This document shows, piece by piece, positions 27,301 to 47,604 of a DNA stretch of 64,000 nt (the first letter of the stretch is position 1; every line of letters begins with the position of its first letter). Position numbers and translations under genes: made by a program. Source of the stretch: Formicarius rufipectus (taxonomy: Eukaryota; Chordata; Aves; Passeriformes; Formicariidae); NCBI GenBank assembly GCA_013399695.1, contig VXAU01001874.1:138048-202047 (forward strand). The letters run 5' to 3'. The notes beneath the pieces are model-generated. The model was not told the DNA's origin. It ran no database searches and was given only the letters and a program-made list of their open reading frames with translations.

Positions 27301-30300
27301 GCAGCAGGACAGGGGACAGCTGTTCCCCGTGGGGAGGACAGGGATGGTGTTGGGGTTTGGGTTTTCCAGGGGGCTCCTCACCCGTGATCACAGGCGCTTA
27401 ATGCTCAGATGGGCTGAGCGTGGAGAAGGCAGGTGAGGCTGCTCCAGGACCAATCTGGATTTAAGTGGGTTTGGGTTTTCCAGGGGCTCCTCACCCGTGC
27501 TCACAGGCACTCGATGCCCACAGGGTCTGAGCATAGAGAAGGAAGGTGAGGCTGCTCCAGGACCAGCCTGGCTTTACATTCTCTGGATTTTTTCATGTGC
27601 CCAGTGACCTTCTGGGCTGTGGAGACCAGAGTGGTACCGAGCATTCCCACCCCAGGGGAGCAGGCTGTGGAAGGCTTGGAAGAAGCTGCGGGACCTGCTC
27701 TTTGGAGGCACTCGGTGCTCCCGAGCCACTCTGCTCTTCCCGTGCCGATCTGCTTTTAAAAGCCACAGAACGGGTTTGCCAGGGCTGAGCGTTTTGGCCT
27801 TCCAGCCTTTTGGGCTGCACCCTTGTCGGAGGCGCCTGCAGTCGGGGCTGGGATCTGCGGGGGGAGACGGGGAGGGGCACCCACCCGGCTGGCTTCGGCC
27901 TCGGGTGCCCTCTGGGTGCCCTCTGGGGTCTGTCCTTCCCCGAGAGCAGCTGACGGCGCCGTTCTCAGCCCCCTGGCACTCAGACGGTGCCCCCGGGGCT
28001 GCCACTCGGCTCTGGGGGGACCTTGACAGGCAGCGTTCAGAGGGGCAGCCAGTGAGCTTGGCCATAAATCTCTCTTTATGCTCGGGATTATGAAGTAATA
28101 TTTTCCTGGCCGGGGCTCGGTTGGATCGGGGAAGTGCAGGCTGTGCTGTCCCTGCAGCTGAGTCCCCGCATGGTGGGATGTGCTGCTTCCCTTAGGAGCA
28201 CGAGGGACCTCCCCAGGAGCTCTCCATGAGTGTTGCAGCCTGGTGCTGCTCCTGGAGCTCTGGAGAAGCTCTCCAGCAACCTGGATCAGGCTTAATCCTG
28301 TTCCCCACCCGCCTCTGGCCGCAAGTGCCTCCCCTCCCCGCAGGCAGCGCCTGTTCATTCATGGCAGAGACGGCCCAGCTGGGACTCCTGCCCGAGCTCA
28401 GGCAGGAGGTGCAGGCTCTGGCTGCTGCACAGGTTTCCCCTGCCATGGCCTTTTTGTGCCTTTTGTCCTTGTCAGGGGAAGGAGCCCTCAGCCTGGTGCA
28501 GGGCCTGACTGTGGGGAGGTGGAGCTGGCTCCTCTCAGGGGACTCACCCCGATCTTCAGACTTTGTGGTGGCACGTGCAGGGCTGGTGGCACGGGCAGGG
28601 GTGACATGGAGCACAGCAGGAAAGGAGGGGTTTGTAGCTGATGTGAGCTGTAAGGTGTTGCTGGCCCAGAAGGGTTCTTTTGGAATCCTTGCAGATCACC
28701 ACTGTTGGTGCCTCTCCCAGAGCCCAACCAGTGGTGAGAACAGCCTGGGCTTCATGCTGTGTTTGATTGTGTCCTGACCCTGCTGGGAAGGGTGTCCTGG
28801 CTCCCTCTGCCTCCTCCCCTCCCTCTGCCCAGGCTCCCACAGCCCTGAGAAGAGCCTTCCTGCTCGCTAATGGTTTTCAGATGAGACTCGAGAGTTTTGG
28901 GCTGGGTTTGGTGGTTTCTGGGCCGAGGCAGCCCAAGCCATCAGCAGGGCTCGCAGCGTTTGAGCAGGCCCAGGGTGTCCCTGGGAAGGCTGGTTTCTCC
29001 CTGCCACGGTGCCTTGTAGGTCCAGAATGCTGGGATTTGCTTGGGGGAGGTGGAAAACTGGCCTGTGCAGCCAGGAAGGGATGGGAAAAGAGGACGTGCC
29101 TGGCTGGTGGGAATGCCCCGGCTCGTACATCTCTTCAGCAACATGTTATAACCCAGGTTTCTTCTTTTTGGTGGATTTCAGGGCAGGGCAGGCAGCATAT
29201 TCAATTGCCCTCTGAATAGCTGAAAGGCAGTTAAGGAGCTGTAAAGAGACTGGAAGGCTTCTAAAGATTATTTTAACTCCTCTTGCCTCCATCTCTGCAG
29301 AACAAACCCATGCCTGCACTTGATGCTGTTGCTGCTTTTGCAAAGTTCAAAACTTGACTTTTAGCTCAGAGCAAAGCTTTGAAGTGCTGCTCTGTGGGAA
29401 TGGCAGCACATCTCTAAAGCCTTTCGCTGAAAGCTTGGTTAACCTACGTTGGTGGGCAACTCCCTTCAGAAGATGCCTTTGTGGGGGATTGCCTGGTGAG
29501 ATATAAAGGTGAACTGTGACATTTAATTGATTTGACAAGGAAAGGTTAAATCTGTTTGTTCTGCTCCCATTCAGGGCTTGCAGCTGGTGGGTGCAGGGTC
29601 ACCCTTTTCTGTATGTGAAAGTTATCCTGCATAAAGGCTGTTTTGTCCCCCTTGTTGTCTCCTTGTTTGCATAAGTGCTTCGAGGAGGGTAAGCTGAAGA
29701 AGCAGGAGTGGACCTCTTTAAGATGCAGAGCTGGTGCCTGGCTGTAGCAGGGAGGAGGTGGCATTCCTGCCTGCAGCCACTGGCTCCTCTCTCGCTTTTG
29801 GGAGTGGAAGTCAGTGTTAGCATGTCCTGCTTGGATTCAGGGCTCAGAATCAGCTGGGAGGTAGGAGAGAAACGAGTCCTGCCTCTCCGGTGAACCCCTG
29901 CTTTGAATGTTGGCGTGTCAGGAGGGTGTGGGATGCCTGGCTGTGCAGTGACAAGTCTCATTCTCTTTGCAGGCACTGGGAAGGGGGACGTGGAACTCCA
30001 CACCGTTCCGGGCTGGAAGCCTGCAGTGCTCTCCTCCCCCAGACTCCAGGAAACCTGCGTCTCTTTTGGTGAAACGGACCCTCATCTCGGGTTTCTTTGC
30101 TGCATGCCTGCTCACCAGGGCTGGATTATGTTTGTCTCCTTCTCCCTTTGCTCCATAATCTGGCTGAATCGTGGTTTCAAGCTCAGGAAAAGGGGCTGCA
30201 CCTAAGCGTGCCGTGACCAGGCTCCTGCCGTGCTGGTTCACGCAGAGACAGTCCAGAGTGCTGATGGGGGAGAGCTGCCTCTGAGGTGCCTCCTCCCCTT

Positions 30301-30364
30301 CCAGGAACGTGCTTCCTCACCGTTCTGAGCCCTTCTCCTTTCCCCACAACCCCCGCCAGAGAGG
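24351..30364. other. Non-coding stretch before the PIK3R2 start codon
   Basis: Presumed 5' UTR intron of PIK3R2. No exon with family similarity was found; open frames are short and overlap in all frames. It holds a two-copy repeat near 27.4 kb; otherwise nothing specific is seen. Confidence 0.6.
27353..27567. repeat. Two-copy tandem duplication (about 115 bp)
   Basis: 27353-27452 and 27468-27567 share GTTTGGGTTTTCCAGGGG, CTCCTCACCCGTG and GAGGCTGCTCCAGGACCA in the same order, with several substitutions. Confidence 0.85.
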
Positions 30365-40381
<10,017 letters not shown>

Positions 40382-43375
40382 GCAGCCCATGCACAACACA
40401 ACAGCTGCCTTCAGCTTCTCCCCAGGGCACTGCTTTCTGGCTCTGGACTCTTGCACCCTGTATAGTTGAGTCTCTGTGCTCCTGCTCCTTCAGAGCCTCT
40501 GAGATGTCTGTGACCGTTCCTGGTGTCCCTCTTGGTCAGTAGCTGAAACCCGTGTTGGTTGATGGGACAGAAAGGCTGGGCTGTTGAATCCCAGCAGGCT
40601 CCAGCCTCTAGGAGGTGGGATCCAGTTGTGATTGAAATGCTGGGGGCGAGCACAGCCCCCTCCCTTTCCCTGTTAAGCAGGTCAGATCCCCTTCTTGCTG
40701 GCAGGTCGCCCCGCTATGCATCACTGTAGAGCTTGGTTCCCAATTCCTCGGAGCGCTCCGGCCGTGCCCGAGGGGCTCCCTGCCTGGATGCTGCAGGAGG
40801 CAGAGGAGGAGGCTCCGTTGAGTGTCTGCATCATCCTTCCCTCTCGCTTCCCTCGGGGGTCTCGCAGGCTGTGGTGGTGTCTGGTACGAGGGGTGCTGCT
40901 CTTGCATGCAGAGACTCGTTTAGGACGGAGAAACCTCACCCTCTGTGGGGCTCCCCGGCCGAGGTCTCCCAACCCCACCGTCATTCCCTAGTGTTGTAAC
41001 CACCTCTGGAGTGTTGCTGCCTGGGCAGGGAGGATCCAGTTGGCGATGAATCTCTCGCCTTAGTTGTGCCAACGAAGCTGTGAAACCCGTGTTGGTGCCC
41101 GTGTTGCCCTGGCAGGGCCTGTGGGGTGCCCAGCATGTCGCTCCCGCCCGGCGTCGGTGCCTCTCCGCACACGTAACCCCTTCAAGCTGACTGTAGCTCT
41201 GTAAATATGGTCCCTTTTGTGAGTGGCTGCTTCCCTGGTGCTGGTGTTTGCTGAGCCCCCAGTGCCACCCCCAGTGTGGGCAGCAGCTGCCGGGCTGCCC
41301 CTGCAGCTGGAGCAGGAGAGGGCTGGAGTCCCACACACACTACGAGCCCTACCTGGGATGAAGGACTTCTCTGCTGCAGGAGGACAGACCTGCTGGGCCC
41401 AGGGCTTGCTGAAATGTATCTGCATGATGGTGAACTACGTCTGCAAAGCACTTAGAATCGTGGGGTCTGTGGCAGGGCTGCCCACCATGGGCATGGGTTT
41501 GTGTCAGAGGGCCCGAGGGCAGCCCAGGTGGCTCTGGAAGAGCTTTAAAGGCTGAGCTGAGAGTTGAGGCCGTGGTGGTATTTGCTTCCCTGGGTCGTCT
41601 CGGCTGCTTGGCTTGAGGAAAGCATTCCTGGTCCTCGTGATTTGCAGGAGAGGCTCGTTCCCTTTTGGAGGTTGCATCTTGGGGACAGGCCGGTGGTTGC
41701 CACGGGCTTTGCCACTTGTGTTTCCCATTGCAGCCTGGGCTCTGCTGGCTCCATGGGGTGCTGTGTGCCCATGCTCTGCCTGCACTCTGTCCTTGATGTG
41801 CCACCTACATTGGGCACCACACTGTCCTTCCTTCCCCAGCCAGTTCTGCTGCTCTCCTTGCTCTGGGCTGGTCCCCAGATCCTTTTGGAGCTGGGATTGC
41901 TGGCACTAATGTCCCATTGCCGTTGCTTGTGGCAGCTGTCCTGTGCTTGACTGTACAGTCCCCATTCCCTGCTCTGCATGTCCTCTCTGGGCCCTGGCTT
42001 TTGGGTCTAGTTGGTTGGTGTTTGATGCCCTGGGGCAGGTGGCAGGTCAGGAGAGCTGCGGGTGCTTCGGGGATCACTTGGGAAAAGCTGCCAGGGATAA
42101 TTAATAATTAAGGGAATTCTTTGGGCTCGGGCACGTGAGAGATGAGAGCAGCTGGGAATGGGGCAGGAAGGCTCCATCCTCAGTCCTCTCCAGAGACCTC
42201 CTGGGGTCTGTGGAGTGGCTGGGGGTGGGCTGCACCAACACTCTAAAGCTCTGTCAGTGTCCCATATTGATTACCGTGGCACATTTTGAGCCTGGGGACT
42301 CGGTGCTGGTCCTGTGCTTGTCCCTGCACTTCCAGCATGTCCCTGTGCCACGCACAGGCTGCAGGTGGTTGGGATCCTCAGCCTCTCACCCCGTGGGCTC
42401 CACATTTCCCCACCAACCCCCAACATGAGCTCAGGGCCAGTCTTGCAAGGAGAGGTTGCTCCCAGCTCATGCCAGGACTTGCTGAGCGTCTGGAAGAGTC
42501 TCAGCTTCAAGCTGTCACCTGTCAACACTTTGCTTGGTGCTCACCTGGCTCGGCTGCCCAGGGAAATTCCAGCTTCTGTTTTACCCCGTTTTTTTATATC
42601 TTTTGGGCTGAATTTCTGCAGTTCTCCCTGTGCCATCCCTTCCTGCAGCCTCTTCCTCCCCAGGACCACGGGGGTTGGTCACGGTCACCCCTCTGCACCT
42701 TCCAGCACTGCCATTCCTGCCCGCTGCTGACACGTCCTGTGTACGACAAGGAGGAAGATGCCCTTCCCCAGGGCTGCCTTTCCCTGACGGTGCTTCCCTC
42801 GACTCCCCGAAGCGCAGCTTTCCGCGGCCCTCCGCGGGGTGGCGGCGCAGCCCGAGCTCCCCCAGCGCTGCTGCCCCCGCATGAGCTCCTTGTGATGTGT
42901 CCTTTGCTGCTTTTGCTCGTTCTGAACCCGCCGGTGCCGCTTTTCGAGGCACCGGGTTCCGCTTTGCTGCTTGTGACCCTCCCCACGTCCCCCAGCCGAG
43001 CCCGTGCATCCCCATCCCGTGGGGGCTGCGTGGCTGTTCCTGCTCCCCGAGGACAGCCCGGGGCTTGTCCCTCCGTGTCCCCGCGTGGGGGACCCCCACG
43101 ACCCCCCGTGTTTCCCCCCAAAGGGCCGTGGTGCCCGTGGGGGTTTCGTGCTCGGAGAGGACGTGGTGGCTGCGTGAGGTTTTAGTTTCTTAGGCATATG
43201 CAATAATGAATAACCTGCCCCTCCCTGAGCTGTGGTTACCAGCAGTAGTGCTCTCTGCTCTTTCTGTTGATGTTTACTAATGTAAACCCAGTATTTGTTA
43301 CTGTAAGAGGATTTTTTTTTTTGTACGGTACTTCGAAAAAACCCACAGAAACAACCAAAAAAAAAAAAAAAAAAA
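40382..43375 (+). other. PIK3R2 3' UTR and downstream spacer
   Basis: No further coding exon. It ends in a poly(A) tract of about 20 bases plus one N (43357-43376). No clear AATAAA was seen, so the real transcript end is unresolved. The UTR could reach the AT-richer stretch at 43190-43350, which carries the AATAATGAATAA cluster near 43202. Confidence 0.5.
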
Positions 43376-43881
43376 NCTGGGTGCAGGATATGACCCATCG
43401 GCCGGATGGTGCTGGGCATTGCCAGGACTGTCCTCCCCGGTTTTTCAAGGCTGGGGCACGTGGGCCCCCCGAGGGCTGCAAAGCGGCCGCAAAGGGCTGC
43501 CAGAAACAGCGGGGCGAGAAGGGCGAGGTCGCCCCGCACGCAGCCCCAGAGCGGGGCTCAGCGGATGGCTTGGGCAGCACCCCCTTTCCTGCACCGCGAG
43601 GGTGCCCCGGCAGCAGCACCGACCCGAGGGGGGCTCAGCAGCGAGTCAGACCCTTCCCCGCTCGGGAAACACCCGGCGTGGGTCGCTCCAGGTCGGGTTT
43701 CAGTTTTTCCCGTCGCAGCCCGTGGGGAGCAGCAGCTGCCGGCGGGGCTGTGAGCCCGGAGCTCCGGCTCAGCCCCGGCGGGGACAGCGGGGACGGGGTG
43801 TCCGGAGCCCCACGTGAGTCGGCAGCGTCACCGGAGAGGCAGGAAGGGCAGGCAGGGCGCATGGAGGCGGGCGCAGCCGAG

Positions 43882-43890
43882 CTTTAAAAG
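43882..43890 (+). promoter_or_regulatory. TATA-like element upstream of IFI30
   Basis: CTTTAAAAG about 50 bp before the start codon at 43935, in an otherwise GC-rich block. The spacing fits a short 5' UTR. No obvious GAS or ISRE consensus was recognised by eye in the 500 bp upstream. Confidence 0.45.
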
Positions 43891-43934
43891 TCCTTGCCGG
43901 GACGGCTTCGCTTCCGCGTCCCCCCGGCGTCCTC

Positions 43935-45812
43935 ATGGCCCCCACGGTGCCGCTACCCGTCCTGGCGCTGGTGGCCCTGGTGGCCCCGGTGGTCGTGGGG
44001 CTCGGGGTGTCCCCCGGGTGTGACCGCCCTGCCCACCAGTGGTGCAGCTCGCCCGAGATCGCCGTCGCCTGCCAGGTCAGAGCCGCTGGTGCCAGGGCTT
44101 CCCCCTACGCGGGACAAGGGCCACCAGGCACGTCCTGCCTGCCCGGCACGGGGATGGGGGCGAGGGTTTGGGGGGATGCGGGGACGGCGCTGGGGCATCG
44201 CCCGCCGGCGGTGTCTGGAGCCAGTGCGGGCTCCGAGCATCGCTGTGGCACGGGCTGGCACAGTGCGGGGATACTCAGAGCCCCCGTACCACCCTGGCAC
44301 CCCTGGGGGCAGATCCCGACCCTGGACCCTCTCCGGCCGCCGCTGGCACTTCTGCTTTTTAAGGCATAAAACATCTTTTCAGCTTATTCCTCGCCGCACA
44401 GCCCCAGGAGGTGCCAGCCGGGTGCCAGCGCCCTGCGAGCCCCCTGGGGCTGCAGCCGCCACCCGGCGGGGAGTGCTGGGCTGTACGCCCACCCGGCCAT
44501 GCCCTAAATTTGTTTTCCCCTGAAACAGTTTGGGGAAGTTCTGGCGGAAAGCCCCAGCGCCGGGTGCCGACCGCGCACAGGATCCTGCGGCCGCAGAAGG
44601 GCCCCCGGCCACTTTCACTTCCCTCATTCCCCCTCTGCCCCGCACCCCCGGAGCTTTGCCCCATCCCTGGGGGGCAAATACCGGGCGGGAAGGGAAGTGG
44701 GGGGCTGCACCCCACCTGTGCACCCCGAAACCTTCTCGCACTCAGGTGGAGAGCCGCTGCCCCGACCTCCCGCACCCCGCGGCCACCCCGGTGCAGCTCA
44801 GCCTCTACTACGAGAGCCTGTGCCCGGCGTGCCGTCAGTTCCTGGTCCTGGAGCTGTTCCCCACCTGGCTGCTGCTGCCCTCGGAGATGCTGAACATCAC
44901 CTTGGTGCCCTACGGCAACGCCCAGGTAGGAGCCGGCTGAGCCGGTGCCCGCGGGCTCTCGCCCCGGTGCCGCCGGCCCCGCTCAGACCGGTCGGTCCCG
45001 CAGGAGAGGAACGTCAGCGGCAAGTGGAGCTTCCAGTGCCAGCACGGCCCCGAGGAGTGTCTGGGCAACATGATCGAGGTGACGGTCCCTGTTCCCACGG
45101 CGCTGGCATGGGGGGAGTCCATCGGCCCCGTACCACCCACCCTGTTCCCATAGGCCTGCCTGATGCACGAGGCCAAGAACTTCAGCACCTACTTCCCCGT
45201 CATCTTCTGCCTGGAGTCGGGCAGCTCTGTCACCAAGAACCTGGAGGCTGTATGTGCCACTCCCCGCCCCTCCTAACCTGCTGTGAGGGTGTCCCTCATG
45301 GCCACCACAGGGACATCCCAGCCCTCCTGACCCTCCTGTGTGTCCCCTCTCCTGGCAGTGCCTGCAGGTCTATGCACCGGAGCTGGACAGGGGTCGCATC
45401 GCTGCCTGCGTGCAGGGGGACACGGGGCTGGCCCTGATGCACCAGAACGCCCAGCTGACAGAGGCACTCAGCCCTCCCCACCAATATGTGCCCTGGATCG
45501 TCATCAATGGGGTATGGCAGGGGGGGCCAGGGGGTCAGGCAGGGCTGGGGCGCTGTGGGGACCCCCCTGACCAGCTGCATCTGCCCCCACAGAAGCACAC
45601 GGATGAGCTGCAGGCACAGGCAGAGGCCTCGCTGCTGGGGCTGGTTTGCCACCTCTACCAGGTGAGACAGGGATCTGGAGGGGGACAGTGGGGCTGGGGG
45701 ACAGGGTCCTGTCCCTGCTGGGGCTATACTGGCCATTCTCTGGCAGGGGGAGAAGCCCGAAGCCTGTGGGGGCTCAAAGGCCCCAAGGACCCCATCTGGC
45801 TGCAGGCCCTGA
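43935..45812 (+). CDS. IFI30: Gamma-interferon-inducible lysosomal thiol reductase (GILT), complete coding region
   Basis: Lysosomal enzyme that reduces disulfides of endocytosed antigen at acid pH before MHC class II loading. Exons: 43935-44075, 44746-44925, 45004-45078, 45154-45249, 45359-45511, 45593-45661, 45747-45812; all junctions are phase 0, total 259 residues. Seen: hydrophobic signal peptide (about 1-24), active-site CPAC motif in YYESLCPACRQFL (about residue 71), the GILT signature CQHGPEEC with its following Cys, N-glycosylation sequons NIT, NVS and NFS, and a short Cys-containing C-terminal tail that is probably removed on maturation. The length matches the family (about 250). 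The start has only a moderate context (C at -3, G at +4) but gives the complete signal peptide. It follows PIK3R2 as in human. Confidence 0.96.
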
Positions 45813-47333
45813 GGGATATCATGGAAGCACCAAGCAAGAGGCATAAAAAAGACTTTTTTTAAAAAAACATAAGAATCTGGAGTGGTATGTTGGGGGGAAG
45901 GGGGTCTTGCCCCACCATGGTGCAAGTGGAAGGGAGCTGGGCATGAGAGCAATGGGAGTGGCCTCCTCCTGGACTAGGGTCATGTGGTGGGATGCACCAG
46001 GATCTGCCAAGGAATTGCCTATTCCTGAGGATCACAAAGAATCCCCTTGATGATTCCCATGGAACTCTGCTAAGAACCTCCCTAAGGAGCAGAACACTTG
46101 CTCTTTCCCAGCCCCAGGAAGCAGCTCTGATGCCCTTCTTTCTCCTTGCACTGACAGTGTCACACTCAACCCTCTCAGTAGCCCTGTGGGCCAAGACCAT
46201 CCCAACCAGCCCTTCTCCCTTCCCAACCAACATGTCTAGGACAGCCTCTCTCCCAGTGGCTCCCCAAGGACTCATGACAAGTTCACTCCCACAAACTCGA
46301 GGAATTTCCCAGACCTGCTCCCCCCAGGAGGAGGCCACTCCCAGCAGGGATGTGGGAAACTGAAACCCACCATAAGGACAAGGACTCCAAATCCTGAGAA
46401 TTCTCCTCACTACCCACAGAGTAACTCCTCAGTGCCACTGTCCTGGCTGGGTGATGGGCACCACCACCTACTGCAGCCTGGGCTTTGTTTGCCATCGCCC
46501 TCACCCAGAACCTCCCAACCCCACCACCCCCAACTGCAGGGACTGTACCCTCAAACCTCTCCCTCACATCTGGGGCAACACCTTCCCCTCAGCAGCCCTC
46601 CCCACCCCTCCTGATGAGCCAGGACCCTCCATCCCTGCACTCCAGGCATGGGACTCATCCCACCAATCCCAGGGATGGCCCAGCTCTGGGAGCAGACTGA
46701 GGCTTCCAGCCAAAGGCACTTGCATACACAGCCCTAAAGAGCCACCCTTAGGGGTCAGGGGCAAACCCATCCCCCTTAACTTTCCCTCTCCAAGAGCTGC
46801 TGAGGAGCTGTTGGGGCAGGGAGGGCACACTGAACCCCACCCTGGGAGATGCCCAGGAGTCCTCAGCATTGAGGGAACCATGGCCCTGTCACCACAGCAG
46901 CTCCCACTACGTGGTCCCTGGGTTTCCCCACTCTTTCAGCCTCCCCAAAAACTTCTGTCCCTGAGGTAGGGATCAAGCTGACTCCTGCAGCCAGGAGATG
47001 CTCTGGGGGCAGGAGCAGAGGTGACCAAGAGCCACTGTCCCTCTCAGGTTCAGCCACGTTGAGCCACCCTGGGCACTCCAAGACCCTCCCCACCATTCCA
47101 GAATCTGCAGCACCCCCAACCCTCCAGTGTCCCCACCACTCTAAGAATGGCAAGAAAGGTAGGCAGGGACCATCCTCCTCGTGGTCTGGCTGCACTTCAG
47201 GCAGCAGCAAGAGCAGGAAGGCAGGGGGAAAAGGAATAAGAAAAACAAAGCAAAGGAGAAAGAAAACCACACCCAACCACCCGAAAAAAACAAAAAAAAC
47301 CCACAACACCAGAGTGCCTGGAAACTTCATCTC
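45813..47333. other. Spacer between convergent IFI30 and LARP6-like gene
   Basis: Contains the two 3' ends. Just after the IFI30 stop there is an A/T homopolymer stretch (45843-45869) but no canonical AATAAA. The 47170-47320 part is A-rich on the + strand, i.e. U-rich downstream of the minus-strand poly(A) signal. No gene or known repeat recognised in between. Confidence 0.6.
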
Positions 47334-47339
47334 TTTATT
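47334..47339 (-). terminator. Poly(A) signal AATAAA of the LARP6-like gene
   Basis: TTTATT on the + strand, i.e. AATAAA on the coding strand, 266 bp past the stop codon at 47605-47607. It is followed on the coding strand by a long T-rich stretch suitable as a downstream element. Confidence 0.75.
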
Positions 47340-47604
47340 GCCCATTTCCCATGCAAAACCTGGACCCCATCCCAGCTCCGGGCCCCGGGCAAGAACAGCC
47401 CCAGTGGTGTGAGCACCGCACGGCTCCTGCTGCTGCTGCTCAGCCTCTCACCTCGAGCATCGTCCTTGCCCCTCAATTTCCGTCCCCTGGAGCAGCTGCA
47501 CCGCCAGCGCCCACAGCCCTCAGGCCACGGAGAATTCTTCTGCTCGAGAGAGTGAGGGAAAAGAAACCAAACCAAGAAGCCTCAAGCCCAAACACAAAGG
47601 ATCC

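Noticed and set aside
43267..43887. 206-codon + strand frame just upstream of IFI30
   Set aside because: Begins in a poly(A)/N stretch, crosses the presumed IFI30 promoter, no motif or splice support.
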